Shown here: in pieces, positions 1 to 9,667 of the stretch
Numbering within the stretch: the first letter of the stretch is position 1
How the letters are laid out: every line of letters starts with the position of its first letter
NCBI GenBank assembly: GCA_003151595.1
Contig: PLXW01000175.1
Span: 1 to 64,000 of the forward strand
Source of the DNA: Myxococcales bacterium
GTDB taxonomy: Bacteria > Myxococcota > Polyangia > Polyangiales > Polyangiaceae
Direction: 5' to 3'
DNA length: 64,000 nt
The notes under the pieces: generated by a model
The model's input: only the letters and a program-made list of their open reading frames with translations
Databases searched by the model: none
Told to the model about the DNA's origin: nothing
Translations under genes and position numbers: made by a program

Positions 1-103
1 TCGCGTTCGGGGTCGCGTTCGCGTTCGTGCCGGCGCATCCCGCGGTGAGCAAGAGGAGCAATGCCGACGACGCGACGAGGCGAGGGGACCCTTGCATGGT
101 CAT
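1..103 (-). CDS. N-terminus of a lipoprotein, cut by window edge
   Basis: Reading leftward from ATG at 103 (a second ATG follows at 97), the frame stays open to the window edge. It encodes a basic N-terminus, a run of Leu/Ala, and a Cys in the context LLTAGC, then Asn/Thr/Ala-rich residues. That is the layout of a type II (lipoprotein) signal peptide. The Asn-Ala repeats after the Cys come from a repeated GTTCGC hexamer. Nothing of the mature domain is inside the window, so function cannot be given. It is divergent from the UbiA gene with about 60 bp between starts. Confidence 0.55.
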   Translation of the reverse strand, partial: MTMQGSPRLVASSALLLLLTAGCAGTNANATPNA

Positions 104-165
104 GACGGTTTGCCACTCCGTGCGCGTCGGCGATAGCCCGAATCGTGCGCTAGAGTGCCCGCCGC

Positions 166-1086
166 ATGACCGCGGCTGCCGCACGTTCCTCCGCCTCCGG
201 CTCCGGCTTTCGCGTCTTCGCCAGCGTGAGCCGGCTGCACATCATCGCCATCGCGGCGCTCGGCACGTTCACGTTCGGCTGGCTCTTCACCGGCGTGCAT
301 CCGTGGGGGCTCGCGGCGGTGTGCGCGCTCGACTGGTTCCTCGTGAACCTCCTCAACCGAGTCGTCGATCTCCCCGAAGACCGCGCGAACCAGATCACCG
401 GCACCGACTTCGTCGCGCGTCACGCTGCCACGGTTCGCACGTTCGGCTTCGTTGCGCTCTTCGCGTCGTTCGTCGTGGTCCACTTCGCGATCCCGGCGAT
501 CACGCCGTACCGCGTCGCGTATCACTCGCTCGGCCTCGCCTACAATTGGCCGCTCCTGCCCGGGCGCGCGCGGATCAAGCAGCTCTATTTCTGGAAGAAT
601 ACCGCGTCCGCCACCGGCTTCATGCTCACGTGCTTCGCGTACCCGCTCGCCGTCGCGCATCGCGACGGGGTCGCGCTCGCGCACGGGATCACCGTCGCCA
701 CGATCGCTTTCACTGCGCTCTTCTTCTTCCTCTTCGAGCTCTCGTACGAAGTCATCTACGACCTCCGCGACGCGCGCGGCGACGCCGAGGCCTACGTTCG
801 CACGTACCCCGTCGTGCACGGAGAGCGCGGCGCGACGCGAATCATCGACGCGCTTTGCATCGCATCGGCGTCCGCGCTCGCCCTGGGGTTCGCGCTTCGG
901 GTCGTGCCGTGGCGGATCGCCGTGATGGCGGTCGCGCCGATCGTGCAGGTCGTCCTCTACAAGCGATGGCTCCGTCGCGGGATCACGTCGGCCGATTGCA
1001 TCGGGCTCACCTGGCTCGGCGCGGCACTCCTCGTCGCCTACCACCTCTGGGTGGCGCTCCGATTGCCGGGCGTGGGGATCGACTGA
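166..1086 (+). CDS. UbiA-family prenyltransferase
   Basis: A 306-residue polytopic membrane protein. The first Asp-rich motif of UbiA prenyltransferases is present as N64-x3-D68-x3-D72 (NRVVDLPED), with Arg where many members have Asp in second place. The second lies at D199-x2-D202-x3-D206 (YDLRDARGD). These bind Mg-prenyl diphosphate in the family. The fold is about nine helices, and hydrophobic segments are spaced accordingly. The substrate is not evident: quinone, lipid and carotenoid prenylation are all possible. The next gene overlaps its stop (TGATG) and resembles CruF carotenoid proteins, which favours an isoprenoid/carotenoid role by inference. No clear Shine-Dalgarno precedes this ATG. 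Confidence 0.85.
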   Translation: MTAAAARSSASGSGFRVFASVSRLHIIAIAALGTFTFGWLFTGVHPWGLAAVCALDWFLVNLLNRVVDLPEDRANQITGTDFVARHAATVRTFGFVALFASFVVVHFAIPAITPYRVAYHSLGLAYNWPLLPGRARIKQLYFWKNTASATGFMLTCFAYPLAVAHRDGVALAHGITVATIAFTALFFFLFELSYEVIYDLRDARGDAEAYVRTYPVVHGERGATRIIDALCIASASALALGFALRVVPWRIAVMAVAPIVQVVLYKRWLRRGITSADCIGLTWLGAALLVAYHLWVALRLPGVGID

Positions 1087-1925
1087 TGCGGGCGATCGAG
1101 CTCTCGTGCGCCGTGATCGTCGCGCTGTACGTCGCGCTTCGCATGCGGGCCGCGGGCGACGCGCGGAAGGACGTCGTCGTGCGGCTGCTCGCGCTCTCGT
1201 GCGCGGCGTGGGTCGGCGAAGACAGCGTCATTCGCGCCTACGGCTTCTATTCGTATGCGCCTGAGTGGTCAGTGTTCATCGATCGCGTGCCGCTCCTCAT
1301 CGTCGCCATCTGGCCCGTCGTGATCGACTCGGCCCACGCGCTGGCGCGAGAGCTCGCTCGACGGAGCGCGCTCGTGCCGTGGATCGGTGGCGCGATCGTG
1401 CTCGCCGACGCGTCGCTCATCGAGCCCATCGCCGTTCACGCCAAGCTGTGGACGTGGACGGCGAGCGAGCCGCGCGCGCTCTTCGAGGTGCCGCTCGTCG
1501 GCGTCGCGGGGTGGGCGTTCTTCGCCGCCGCGGCGATGGCGACGTTCGAGGCGCGCGAGCGATCGCGCGCGCCGTCGTGGTGCGATGCGATCGCGATCGT
1601 GTCCGCGCCGCTCGCGACGCACGCCGTGCTCGCGGTCACATGGTGGTCGGTCTTCCGCTGGTTCGGCGAGGCATCGCCTGCATGGACGGCTGCGATCGCG
1701 TCGTGGTGCATTCTCGCCCCGATTGCGTTTGCGGCGTGGCGTGTGCGAGCGCGTGTGCCGCTGGCCACGGTGATGGCGCGCGCTCCGGGCGCTGCGTTCT
1801 TCTTTGCGATCCTGGTCGTCACCGCGCGCGATCACGCGCAGCTCATCGTCTACGCGCTGGCCTTCGCGCCGCCTTACCTCGCGCTGAGCTTTCGTGCGGG
1901 CACCATGCATGCAATGAACAGCTGA
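1086..1925 (+). CDS. polytopic membrane protein, CruF/DUF422-like layout
   Basis: 279 residues with about seven hydrophobic segments. The ATG overlaps the UbiA stop by one base, implying translational coupling. Two patterns recall carotenoid proteins of the CruF/DUF422 type: a Tyr-rich loop followed by VPL and Trp (YGFYSY then VPLLIVAIW), and later an acidic start with WTW, VPL and GW (EPIAVHAKLWTW then VPLVGVAGW). CruF hydrates acyclic carotenoids. Similarity here is visual and divergent. It could equally be an uncharacterised membrane enzyme working with the prenyltransferase. Confidence 0.5.
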   Translation: MRAIELSCAVIVALYVALRMRAAGDARKDVVVRLLALSCAAWVGEDSVIRAYGFYSYAPEWSVFIDRVPLLIVAIWPVVIDSAHALARELARRSALVPWIGGAIVLADASLIEPIAVHAKLWTWTASEPRALFEVPLVGVAGWAFFAAAAMATFEARERSRAPSWCDAIAIVSAPLATHAVLAVTWWSVFRWFGEASPAWTAAIASWCILAPIAFAAWRVRARVPLATVMARAPGAAFFFAILVVTARDHAQLIVYALAFAPPYLALSFRAGTMHAMNS

Positions 1926-1929
1926 GGCG

Positions 1930-4119
1930 ATGTCGCGACTCCTGATCGTTTCGAACCGATTGCCGGTCACGGCGAAAATCGAGCGCGGGCAGCTCCGCGT
2001 CTCGGCCAGCAGTGGTGGACTGGCGACTGGGTTGAAGGGGCCGCACGAGCGATCGAACGGACTCTGGATCGGCTGGCCCGGTGAGACCGGCAAGCTCGAA
2101 GGGGCCATGCGCGACGAGCTCGAGCGACAGCTCGCGTCGCATCGCGCGGTCGCGGTCCATCTCTCGCAAGGTGAGGTCGCGCGCTACTACGAGGGCTTCT
2201 CGAACGGCGTCTTGTGGCCGCTCTTTCACTACCGCCTCGAGAACATCCCTCTCGACTCGCGCGACTGGGATGCGTACCGCAAGGTGAACGAACGCTTTGC
2301 GGACGTCGTCGCGGCGCAGTACCAGCCGGGTGATCTGATCTGGGTGCACGACTACCAGCTCGCGCTCGTCCCGGGCTTTCTGCGGAAGCGCCTACCGGAC
2401 GCTCGCATCGGGTTCTTTCTCCATATCCCGTTCCCTTCCCAGGAAGTCTTTCGCACGCTCCCGTGGCGCGAGGAGATCCTCACCGGGATGCTGGGCGCGG
2501 ACCTCGTGGGCTTTCACGCCTTCTCGTACTCGCGGCACTTCACGACCGCGCTGCTCCACGTGCTCGGGTTGGAGTCGAACGTCGATCGCGTCTCGTACGA
2601 AGAGCGCGAGGTGCGGCTCGGCGTGTTTCCGATGGGGATCGACGTGGCGTCGTTTCGCGACCTCGCCGCGGCGAGCGATGTGCGCGAGGAGACGGCGACG
2701 ATGCGCGCGCAGGCGGCCGACCAGAAGACGCTGCTCGGGATCGACCGGCTCGATTACACGAAGGGAATTCCACGACGCCTCCTCGCCTTCGAGCGGCTCC
2801 TCGAGCGCGAACCGTCGATGCGCGAGCACGTGCGGCTCGTGCAGATCGCCGTCCCCTCGCGGACGAACATCGCCGCGTATAACGACGTGCGAAGGCAGAC
2901 CGACGAGCTCGTCGGACGCATCAACGGCGCGTACGGGACCGTCGGGTGGACGCCCATCCACTACATCTTCCGCGGGGTCTCGCCGCGCCACCTCACGGCG
3001 CTCTACAAAGCGGCCGACGCGATGCTCGTGACGCCGATCCGAGACGGCATGAACCTCGTGGCGAAGGAGTTCGTCGCCTCGCGCGACGACGAAGACGGCG
3101 TGCTCGTGCTCTCCGAGTTTGCCGGCGTGGCCGCGGAGCTCGGCGGCGACGCGCTCATGGTGAATCCGTACGATATCGATCGCATGGCCTCGGCGTACAA
3201 GCAGGCGATCACGATGCCGCTCGAGGAGCGACAGGCGCGCATGCGCGGCATGCGGAAGATCGTCGAGGCGTACGACGTTCATCGCTGGGCGGAGTCGTTC
3301 ATCGACGAGCTCGGTCGCACGCACGATCAAGCGCCCGAGCACGCCGCGCGCCCGGAGGGGATGACGAAGCTGACGATGCAGCTCGTCGCGCAGACGCAGC
3401 GCGCGCCGGAGACGCTGCTCCTCCTCGACTACGACGGAACGCTGGTCCCCTTTGCCGATACTCCCGCGCGCGCTGCACCGGACGCCGAGCTCATCGAGCT
3501 CCTTCGCGCGCTCTCGACGCGCGATCGCACGCGGGTCGCCCTGGTGAGCGGTCGGCCGCGCGACGCGCTCGAAGCGTGGTTCGGCGATCTGCCGATCGCG
3601 CTCTACGCCGAGCACGGATTCTGGGCGCGCGAAGGCCCCGGACAGACGTGGACGCCGGCGCTGGAGATGCCCGGCGAGTGGAAGACGCAGGCGCGGCACA
3701 TCTTCGACGAGCTCGCGTCGCGGACCCCCGGCGCGTTCGTCGAAGAGAAGACGGCGTCGCTGGCGTGGCACTACCGGCGCGCGGATCGCGAGTATGGCGC
3801 GCTTCAAGCGAAGGAGCTGCGGCTCCACCTTGCCAGCGTCTTCAGCAACGCGCCGGTCGAGGTCATCACCGGCGACAAGGTCGTGGAGATTCGACCGCAC
3901 GGCGTGAACAAAGGGGTGGTCGTGCGCGGGATGCTGTCGCACGCGAGCGCAAAGGCCTGCATCGTCGCCATGGGAGACGACGTGACCGACGAGGACATGT
4001 TCGCCGCGCTCCCCGAAGGCGCGATCGCCATCAAGGTCGGTCGCGGGCGATCGCGCGCGAACTACCGAGTGCCCGACTTCACCGCGGCGCGGGCGCTCCT
4101 TCGCGCGATCCTGGCGTGA
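1930..4119 (+). CDS. otsAB: fused trehalose-6-phosphate synthase/phosphatase
   Basis: 729 residues joining the two enzymes of the OtsA-OtsB trehalose pathway: UDP-glucose plus glucose-6-P gives trehalose-6-P, which is then dephosphorylated. Residues 1 to about 470 are a GT20 synthase, with SNRLP near the start, [28 protein letters not shown] and the nucleotide-sugar segment [11 protein letters not shown]. Residues from about 490 are a HAD phosphatase with the nucleophile motif LLDYDGTL near residue 498 and the metal motif GDDVTDED near the end. All key motifs look intact. It starts 5 bp after the preceding stop. Its 3' end overlaps the convergent ATPase gene by 41 bp. Cytosolic osmoprotectant synthesis is expected. 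Confidence 0.96.
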   Translation: MSRLLIVSNRLPVTAKIERGQLRVSASSGGLATGLKGPHERSNGLWIGWPGETGKLEGAMRDELERQLASHRAVAVHLSQGEVARYYEGFSNGVLWPLFHYRLENIPLDSRDWDAYRKVNERFADVVAAQYQPGDLIWVHDYQLALVPGFLRKRLPDARIGFFLHIPFPSQEVFRTLPWREEILTGMLGADLVGFHAFSYSRHFTTALLHVLGLESNVDRVSYEEREVRLGVFPMGIDVASFRDLAAASDVREETATMRAQAADQKTLLGIDRLDYTKGIPRRLLAFERLLEREPSMREHVRLVQIAVPSRTNIAAYNDVRRQTDELVGRINGAYGTVGWTPIHYIFRGVSPRHLTALYKAADAMLVTPIRDGMNLVAKEFVASRDDEDGVLVLSEFAGVAAELGGDALMVNPYDIDRMASAYKQAITMPLEERQARMRGMRKIVEAYDVHRWAESFIDELGRTHDQAPEHAARPEGMTKLTMQLVAQTQRAPETLLLLDYDGTLVPFADTPARAAPDAELIELLRALSTRDRTRVALVSGRPRDALEAWFGDLPIALYAEHGFWAREGPGQTWTPALEMPGEWKTQARHIFDELASRTPGAFVEEKTASLAWHYRRADREYGALQAKELRLHLASVFSNAPVEVITGDKVVEIRPHGVNKGVVVRGMLSHASAKACIVAMGDDVTDEDMFAALPEGAIAIKVGRGRSRANYRVPDFTAARALLRAILA

Positions 4120-6721
4120 GCTCGTAGCGCCGGGTCTCGCCGAGCCGCTCGAAGCCTTCGTCGTGGCACGAGAAGAGGAGAATCTGCTGCTTCCGTGACG
4201 CGCGGTAAAGGATGCGCATCATCTCGCCGAGCCGCGCGCGATCGGTGTTCACGAGGCAATCGTCGAGCACGATCGGAAGCGACTCGTTCGCGCCGAGGAC
4301 CTCGGCGAGCGCGATCCGCACGAGGATGCTGACCTGTTCACGCGCGCCGCCGGACAGATCGTTGAAGTCTTCTTCCACGTCGCCCGTACCGAGCCCCACG
4401 ACGCCCCAGTTCTCGTCCATGCGGAGCTTCCGTCCGGGGAGGAGCGCCTCGAGGTACGGGCGCGCGCGCTCGACCACCGGCGCGACGAGGCGCTGTTGAA
4501 TCTCGCGTCGCGCGGCGTGGAGCGCGGCGGTGAGCTCACGCGCGGCGAAGGCGCGGGCTTCGATCGCGCGCAGGGCGGCGGCGCGTTCCTCGAGATCGGC
4601 TTCGGCGCGCTGCGTGCGCTCGTGGAGATCTTCGGCGCCGTGGATGCGCACGGTCGCCTCGAGGTGAACGCGATGCGCGTGCTTCGCGGCGCGGTCGGCT
4701 TCGAGGCGCTCGAGCACGCGGCGCTCCTGATCGAACGCGAGGTCGGCGTCGGATTCGCGTGCGCTCGCGTGCTCGACGGCGATCGCGTCGGCGAGCGTGC
4801 GCGCGTCGACCCAGCGCGTGCGCGCGACCGCGAGTGACTCGGTCAAGGCCTCGTGAGAGGCCAGCGCATCGAGGCGAGCCGCGGCGGTCGTGTGATCCCG
4901 AGCGAGGTCGGCGAGCGTGCTCTCGGCCCGCCCGATGCGTTCGGCGCTGCGCGCGATCTCGGTTCGTAGCGCGTCACGCTCGACGCGAGTCCTGGCGGCG
5001 CTCTCTGCGGCCGACGCGAGGCTGGCGTCCGTGTCCGCGATCGACGGCGCGCTCACGTCCGATTCACCGAGCGCCGCGCGGTCCATCGCGCGCGCGCGCG
5101 CCTCGTCTTCCAGCGCCGCGACTCCATCGGGCGCCGCTTCGGAGACGAGCGGCTCGGCCTGGGCGAGCTGCGCCGCCAGCCCCGTTCGGCGCGCGTGGCG
5201 TTCTTCCGCCTCCGCGACGCTCGCCACGCCGAGCCGCTCGAGCTCGCGCGCCATCGCGTGCCGCGCTTCCTGCTCCTTCGCGCGCCGCGCGTCGAGATCC
5301 GCGCCTCCCGGCTTCACCTCGAACGCGCCGACCCCTTCGATCACGATCCGCGCCGGCGCATCGAACGTCCACGCGCGCTCGTCGCCCTCCGCGACTCGCT
5401 CGCCATCGACGACGAGGTCGCGCGCCGTCTTCAGGCGCACCGACGCGGAGGCCGCCGCCAGCGCCGCCCCCGCCTTGGTCAGCGACTCGTTCGCGTTCCG
5501 GAGCGCACGGATCTGTCGCTCGTCGATCCGTGATTCTGCGAGCTGCGCGCGAAGCTCGATCACGCGCGCCTCGTGCGCCTTCGCGCGCGCGAGGCGTTCT
5601 TCCGCGTCGCGCTCTCGCCTCGTGGCCTCTTCCAGGTGGACGCTCCGGCGCGCGCGAAGCTGCTCGGCGTGGGAGGTCTCGAGCGCCGCGTTCGCCGTCT
5701 CCGCGCGCGCCGTCGCCTCGGCCTCGCGCGTCACGAGGTCCACGTGGGCGGCTCGCATCGAGCGGAGCGTCGTCGTCTCCTCCTCGATCCGCCGCGTGTC
5801 GCGCGCCAGCGCTTCGGCGACTTCGCTTCGTTGCGCCAGTGCGCGCTCGGCCAGCTCGCTCTCTGCGCGCCTTCGCGCCGCCTCGCCTTCGTGAGCACGC
5901 AGCCGCGCGGCGATCTCCTTCGAGTGCGTCGCCCGAACCGTCGCCTCGTGCACGCGCCCGCGCGCTGCCGCGATGCGCGCATCGATTCCCTGCAAATCGC
6001 CCTCGATCGTCGCCAGCTCGTCGGCCGCGCCGTGCGCCTCGGCGCGCTTCGCCGACGCCTGCGCCACCGCGGCTCGCGCTTCTTCACACCGCGCCCGCGC
6101 TGCGGCCAGCTCGCCCGTCTCCTTGCCCGTCGCCGCCGTGAAGTAGCGCTCACGCTCACGCTCCGCGCGCGCGACGATCCGTTCACCGAGCGGCCCCGCC
6201 GCGACCTCGTCGACGTGACTCGCGAGCACGTCGCGCAGTCGCGCGCGCGCGTCGTCGTTCATGTGCGTCTGCGGCGCGTTCCACGCCTCGCCTTGCTTTA
6301 CCCACAAGAGCGGCCACAGCCCGAGAAACTGATCGACGTCGCGCCGCCCCTGGATCGCCTTGGTCCCCAGGAGATCGCGGAGCATCGACTCCGCGTCCTC
6401 GTCGGTCCACGTCCGCCCGTTCCCTTCGAGCTTGGCGTACGCCTGCTTCAGGAACTGCTTTCGGACCGTCCACATCGCGCCGCGTGTCTCGAAGCGCACC
6501 TCGACGAACGGCGGCTCGGTCGAGCCGTACGAGCGGAGCGCCTTCTTGTCTTCGGATTCGCCTTTGTATTTCTCGAAGAGCGCATACCGCAGCGCCAGCG
6601 CCAGCCGCGATTTTCCCGATTCGTTCGGGCCCACGATCAGGTTCAGATCGGGCGCGAAGTCGGTGAGCTCCACGTGATCGAGCCCTTTGAACGAACGCAC
6701 CGCCAAGGAGACGATCCTCAT
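4079..6721 (-). CDS. Rad50/SbcC/YhaN-like AAA ATPase
   Basis: 880 residues. The start is the ATG overlapping the nuclease stop (ATGA at 6718-6721), and MRIVSLAVRSFKGL is a typical RecF/SbcC N-terminus. Walker A is GPNESGKS at residues 31-38. A long Ala/Arg/Glu-rich coiled coil fills the middle. The ABC signature LSGGAREQ and Walker B LPIVLDDCLVNTD sit near the C-terminus, followed by a His switch (SCHDE). No zinc-hook CxxC is obvious, which fits YhaN-type rather than canonical SbcC proteins. With the upstream phosphoesterase it should form a DNA end-processing complex. The long basic leader that could be read upstream of this ATG is antisense-like and was discarded. Confidence 0.88.
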   Translation of the reverse strand: MRIVSLAVRSFKGLDHVELTDFAPDLNLIVGPNESGKSRLALALRYALFEKYKGESEDKKALRSYGSTEPPFVEVRFETRGAMWTVRKQFLKQAYAKLEGNGRTWTDEDAESMLRDLLGTKAIQGRRDVDQFLGLWPLLWVKQGEAWNAPQTHMNDDARARLRDVLASHVDEVAAGPLGERIVARAERERERYFTAATGKETGELAAARARCEEARAAVAQASAKRAEAHGAADELATIEGDLQGIDARIAAARGRVHEATVRATHSKEIAARLRAHEGEAARRRAESELAERALAQRSEVAEALARDTRRIEEETTTLRSMRAAHVDLVTREAEATARAETANAALETSHAEQLRARRSVHLEEATRRERDAEERLARAKAHEARVIELRAQLAESRIDERQIRALRNANESLTKAGAALAAASASVRLKTARDLVVDGERVAEGDERAWTFDAPARIVIEGVGAFEVKPGGADLDARRAKEQEARHAMARELERLGVASVAEAEERHARRTGLAAQLAQAEPLVSEAAPDGVAALEDEARARAMDRAALGESDVSAPSIADTDASLASAAESAARTRVERDALRTEIARSAERIGRAESTLADLARDHTTAAARLDALASHEALTESLAVARTRWVDARTLADAIAVEHASARESDADLAFDQERRVLERLEADRAAKHAHRVHLEATVRIHGAEDLHERTQRAEADLEERAAALRAIEARAFAARELTAALHAARREIQQRLVAPVVERARPYLEALLPGRKLRMDENWGVVGLGTGDVEEDFNDLSGGAREQVSILVRIALAEVLGANESLPIVLDDCLVNTDRARLGEMMRILYRASRKQQILLFSCHDEGFERLGETRRYELTPGSREGAPAPR

Positions 6722-7800
6722 CGCCGCTCCTCGACGGCGAAGCGATGGAGCAAGCGAAGCGCGTCCTCCGACTCGCGCGTGCCGCGCGCTTGCAGCGAGG
6801 CCGCGGCGCGACCGACGAAGCCATCGACGGCGAGCGCGCGCAGATCCTCTTCGCTCGGGCGATCGTGGAGCTCGCCGGCGTCGACGCGGACGTGCATGAG
6901 CGTCCCCTGCGCGCCGGCGAGGATATCGTCGAGCTTCGTTCGCGCGCCGAGCGAGACGTGCCCCGCGAGCGCGAGGCTCACCAGCGTCATCGATGGTTCG
7001 TCGATCGACGCGATGAACCGCGCCACTTCGTCGACCGCCGTATCGTCCGCCAGATCGAAGCGACGTTCGATCCATCGGGTGCGCGCCACCGCGATCTCTT
7101 CCACGCGCGGCACGGCGCCCGGCGCGTCGATCTCCACGACGAGCACGTTGCCCGGCCTCTTCTCCTTGAAGCGCGTCGCCTCCGGCGCGCCCGGATACCA
7201 GACGCGCGGATCGAACGAGAGCGTCCCGTGCCAGTCACCGAGCGCGAGGTAGTCGTAGCCCTTCGCCAGCAGCGCGCGCCAATCGATGACGTTCTTCGAC
7301 TCGAGCCCTTCGGTGAAATCGATCAGTGCTCCGTGAGCGATGGCGACGAGGATCGGATCGCCGGCCTCACGCCTTGGGAGGGCGCGCGTCGGGTCGTCGC
7401 GCTCGTGGCGCTTCCGCAGCGGACACGGATGAAAGCGCGCGTGCGGAAGCACGAACGGCGCGTCGTCCAGCAAGGCGTGAACGTGATCGCCGGCGCGAAG
7501 GCGTCGCAGCGCGCAGTCCGGTGTCGCCGCGTCGTGATTGCCGGGGAGCAGCAAGACGGGGAGGGGAGCGAAGGCCGTGAGCGCGTCGCGCGCGCGCTGA
7601 AGCGAGTCCTCGCCGATGGCGTTGTCGTCGAGCACGTCACCGGCGACGACCACGGCATCGACCTCGCGCGCCTTCGCGATCGCCGCGATGCGCCGGACCA
7701 CTTCGAACCGCTGAAAGCGCGCGACGGCGCCCGCATCTCCGGCAACGAAGGCGAGCTTCAGCCCGAGCTGCCAATCCGCGGTGTGCAGGAAGCGCAGCAT
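6718..7800 (-). CDS. Mre11/SbcD-like metallophosphoesterase
   Basis: About 360 residues from ATG 7800; a TTG three codons upstream is possible. Calcineurin-like phosphoesterase motifs appear in order: HTADWQLG at residues 6-13, GDVLDD, PGNHD, AHGAL and GDWHG. The first motif has Gln where SbcD usually has the metal-ligand His (DWH), a variant seen in some bacterial Mre11-like proteins. Together with the overlapping ATPase gene downstream it makes an SbcCD/YhaON-type pair for processing double-strand DNA ends. Exonuclease activity is inferred from family. Confidence 0.87.
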   Translation of the reverse strand: MLRFLHTADWQLGLKLAFVAGDAGAVARFQRFEVVRRIAAIAKAREVDAVVVAGDVLDDNAIGEDSLQRARDALTAFAPLPVLLLPGNHDAATPDCALRRLRAGDHVHALLDDAPFVLPHARFHPCPLRKRHERDDPTRALPRREAGDPILVAIAHGALIDFTEGLESKNVIDWRALLAKGYDYLALGDWHGTLSFDPRVWYPGAPEATRFKEKRPGNVLVVEIDAPGAVPRVEEIAVARTRWIERRFDLADDTAVDEVARFIASIDEPSMTLVSLALAGHVSLGARTKLDDILAGAQGTLMHVRVDAGELHDRPSEEDLRALAVDGFVGRAAASLQARGTRESEDALRLLHRFAVEERR

Positions 7801-7812
7801 GCGCGCCAAGAG

Positions 7813-8853
7813 TTACCACGACCGGCGATCCGAAGCGTCGGCCAGCGCGCCGCGCGCGATCAGCATCGAGTCGCCGAATTCGTGACCGAGAAAGCCGTTC
7901 GCGAGCGCGTGAGCGTGAGCGCGCGAGAGCAGCGGCGCAGGGGCGAAGGCGTGGAGGAGCGCGTCGTGCGACGTGCCGGGCTCGTGCATTCCGGTGAAGA
8001 GCGCGTCGACGGCGGAGAGCGCGTGGTGCTCGTTCACCAGAAGGTCCGTGTCGCCGCTCGAAGCGTTCGCGCGCGCGGCCGACTCGAGCGCGCGTACGAC
8101 GCTCGTACCCACCGCGATCACGCGACCGCCGCCGGCGCGCGTGCTTGCGATGGCTCGCATCGTCTCGGCGCCGACGTCGAACGACTCGCGCAACGGAAGC
8201 GCCGCATCGAGCCCCGCGTCGCCGGTCGACGAGAGCCCCGCCGCATGCGTGACCGTGGCGAAGCGCGCTCCCCGCGCGCGCAACGCCAGCACCAGCTCCC
8301 ACGCCAGCGGCCGCGACGCCGACGGCATCTCGCTCGCCCACGGGCGCGAGGCGAACGGCGTTTGAACGTGCCAGAGCGCGAGCGGCGCTCTCGTGTGCGC
8401 GTACTGCACCGGTCGACCGTGTCGATAGAGCGCCGACCAGAGCGATTCGTCGCTCGCTTCGAACCGCAGAGCGACCAGGCGACCCGACGGGTGCAGGACG
8501 CGCTCGACGCGCGCGCGCAAGCTCGTGAAGACCAGCGCGTCTCCCTCGCGAACCCGTGGAGGTGGCGGTCGATCCTCGGTTCGCGTGCGCCAGTCGCCCG
8601 CGCCGAAGAGGACCGCGCGCCACGCGCCCTCGCGCGAGAGGAGAAGGCGCGCTTCGACCGCCTCGCCTGCGGCCGTCGCTCCGCGAAGCGACGCCGGGAA
8701 CGTCGCCGCGTCGTTGATGACCAGCAGATCGCGCGCCGAGACGAACTGCGTGAGATCCCGCACGCGATGCGCCTCGAAGCGACCGCGACTCGGATCCACG
8801 ACGAGCAAGCGTTCTTCGAGTGGCCATTGGCGTGGCCAGGATGCGGGGCTCAC
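7813..8853 (-). CDS. divergent QueA-like SAM:tRNA ribosyltransferase-isomerase
   Basis: 346 residues, close to the usual QueA length, which is why the GTG at 8853 was chosen. That GTG overlaps the upstream SDR stop as TAGTG. QueA transfers and isomerises the ribosyl part of S-adenosylmethionine onto 7-aminomethyl-7-deazaguanine in tRNA to make epoxyqueuosine. Recognisable parts are LLVINDAATFPASLRG, GRPVQYAH, EMPSASRPLAWE, a THAAGLSSTGD segment and a Gly-rich VIAVGTSVVRALE. The THAAGLSSTGD form differs from canonical QueA and matches a paralogous group in actinobacteria and myxobacteria, so its exact substrate is uncertain. No other queuosine genes are nearby. Confidence 0.8.
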   Translation of the reverse strand: MSPASWPRQWPLEERLLVVDPSRGRFEAHRVRDLTQFVSARDLLVINDAATFPASLRGATAAGEAVEARLLLSREGAWRAVLFGAGDWRTRTEDRPPPPRVREGDALVFTSLRARVERVLHPSGRLVALRFEASDESLWSALYRHGRPVQYAHTRAPLALWHVQTPFASRPWASEMPSASRPLAWELVLALRARGARFATVTHAAGLSSTGDAGLDAALPLRESFDVGAETMRAIASTRAGGGRVIAVGTSVVRALESAARANASSGDTDLLVNEHHALSAVDALFTGMHEPGTSHDALLHAFAPAPLLSRAHAHALANGFLGHEFGDSMLIARGALADASDRRSW

Positions 8854-9575
8854 TAAAGGACCTCCGCGCTGGCTTCCACGCGCGCACCGTTCGCGAGCGA
8901 CGCGCCGCGCGCGATGATCCGCACGATGTGCGCGGCCACGTCCGCAGGGTCCGCCAGCGTCCGTACGTCGGCCTCGGGGATCGCGTCGGCGTGCATGCGC
9001 GTATTCATCTCCCCCGGGTCGACGCTCACGAAGCGAACCCCTGTCCCTTCGAGCTCTGCGCCCCACGTGCGGTTCAGATGATCGAGCGCCGCCTTCGAAA
9101 CGCCGTACGCGCCCCATCGCGGATACGCGCTCACGGCCGCGTCCGAGCTCACGTGCACGACCACGCCGCGCCCCCGCAGCGCCATCGATCCCGCGATGGC
9201 CTTCGTCAGGCGAAACGGTCCCACGAGGTTCACCGCCAGCGCGCGCTCTAGATCCTCGCAGTCGGTGTCGAGGAGCAAGCGCAACGGCGTCGGGCCCAGC
9301 GTGCTCGCGTTGTGAACCAGCAGATCGATCGATCCCACGAGCGCCGCCGCCACTCCCGCGATGCGATGGGTCGCCTCCTTGTCGCCGACGTCTTCCACGA
9401 CCGCATGGGCCTCGCCGCCTGCGGCTCGAATCTTCGCAACGGTCTCTTCCAGCGCCGATCTCTCTCGGGCCACGAGCACCACGCGCGCCCCGCGCGCCGC
9501 CAGCGCGGCCCCGAGCGCCGCGCCCAGCCCGCGGCTCCCTCCCGTCACGATCGCCCCTTTGCCTTGCACGTTCAT
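8853..9575 (-). CDS. short-chain dehydrogenase/reductase (SDR)
   Basis: 240 residues with the classical SDR Rossmann signature TGGSRGLG near residue 11. The catalytic Ser and Tyr-x3-Lys occur as SSDAAVSAYPRWGAYGVSK, and NAS marks the strand after the cofactor site. NAD(P)-dependent oxidoreduction of an unknown carbonyl or alcohol is expected. A good Shine-Dalgarno (GGGAGG) lies about 7 bp upstream of the ATG. Its stop shares one base with the QueA-like start, so the two are probably one transcript. Divergent from the XRE-cupin regulator, which may control it. Confidence 0.9.
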   Translation of the reverse strand: MNVQGKGAIVTGGSRGLGAALGAALAARGARVVLVARERSALEETVAKIRAAGGEAHAVVEDVGDKEATHRIAGVAAALVGSIDLLVHNASTLGPTPLRLLLDTDCEDLERALAVNLVGPFRLTKAIAGSMALRGRGVVVHVSSDAAVSAYPRWGAYGVSKAALDHLNRTWGAELEGTGVRFVSVDPGEMNTRMHADAIPEADVRTLADPADVAAHIVRIIARGASLANGARVEASAEVL

Positions 9576-9632
9576 GGTCGTCCTCCCTGTTCACGAGAAG
9601 GATGCGACGGGCGCGCCCGCGGGTTGGAATCG

Positions 9633-9659
9633 GTGACAATGTATTGGAAGACGGATAAT
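9633..9659 (+). promoter_or_regulatory. putative promoter of the XRE-cupin gene
   Basis: GTGACA at 9633-9638 and GATAAT at 9654-9659 resemble -35 and -10 elements with a 15-bp spacer. Transcription would begin about 2 bp before the ATG at 9668, so the message may be leaderless, and no Shine-Dalgarno precedes that ATG. The site is in the divergent space shared with the SDR gene, suitable for autoregulation. Visual match only. Confidence 0.35.
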
Positions 9660-9667
9660 CCACGGGA

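Noticed and set aside
27..1925. Long + strand reading frame before the CruF-like gene
   Set aside because: The 5' two thirds is Arg/His-rich shadow of the UbiA gene; only the part from ATG 1086 has membrane-protein character.
4759..8856. Several long + strand frames opposite the ATPase, nuclease and QueA-like genes
   Set aside because: Arg/Ala/Ser-rich shadows caused by high third-position GC; no start signals or domains.
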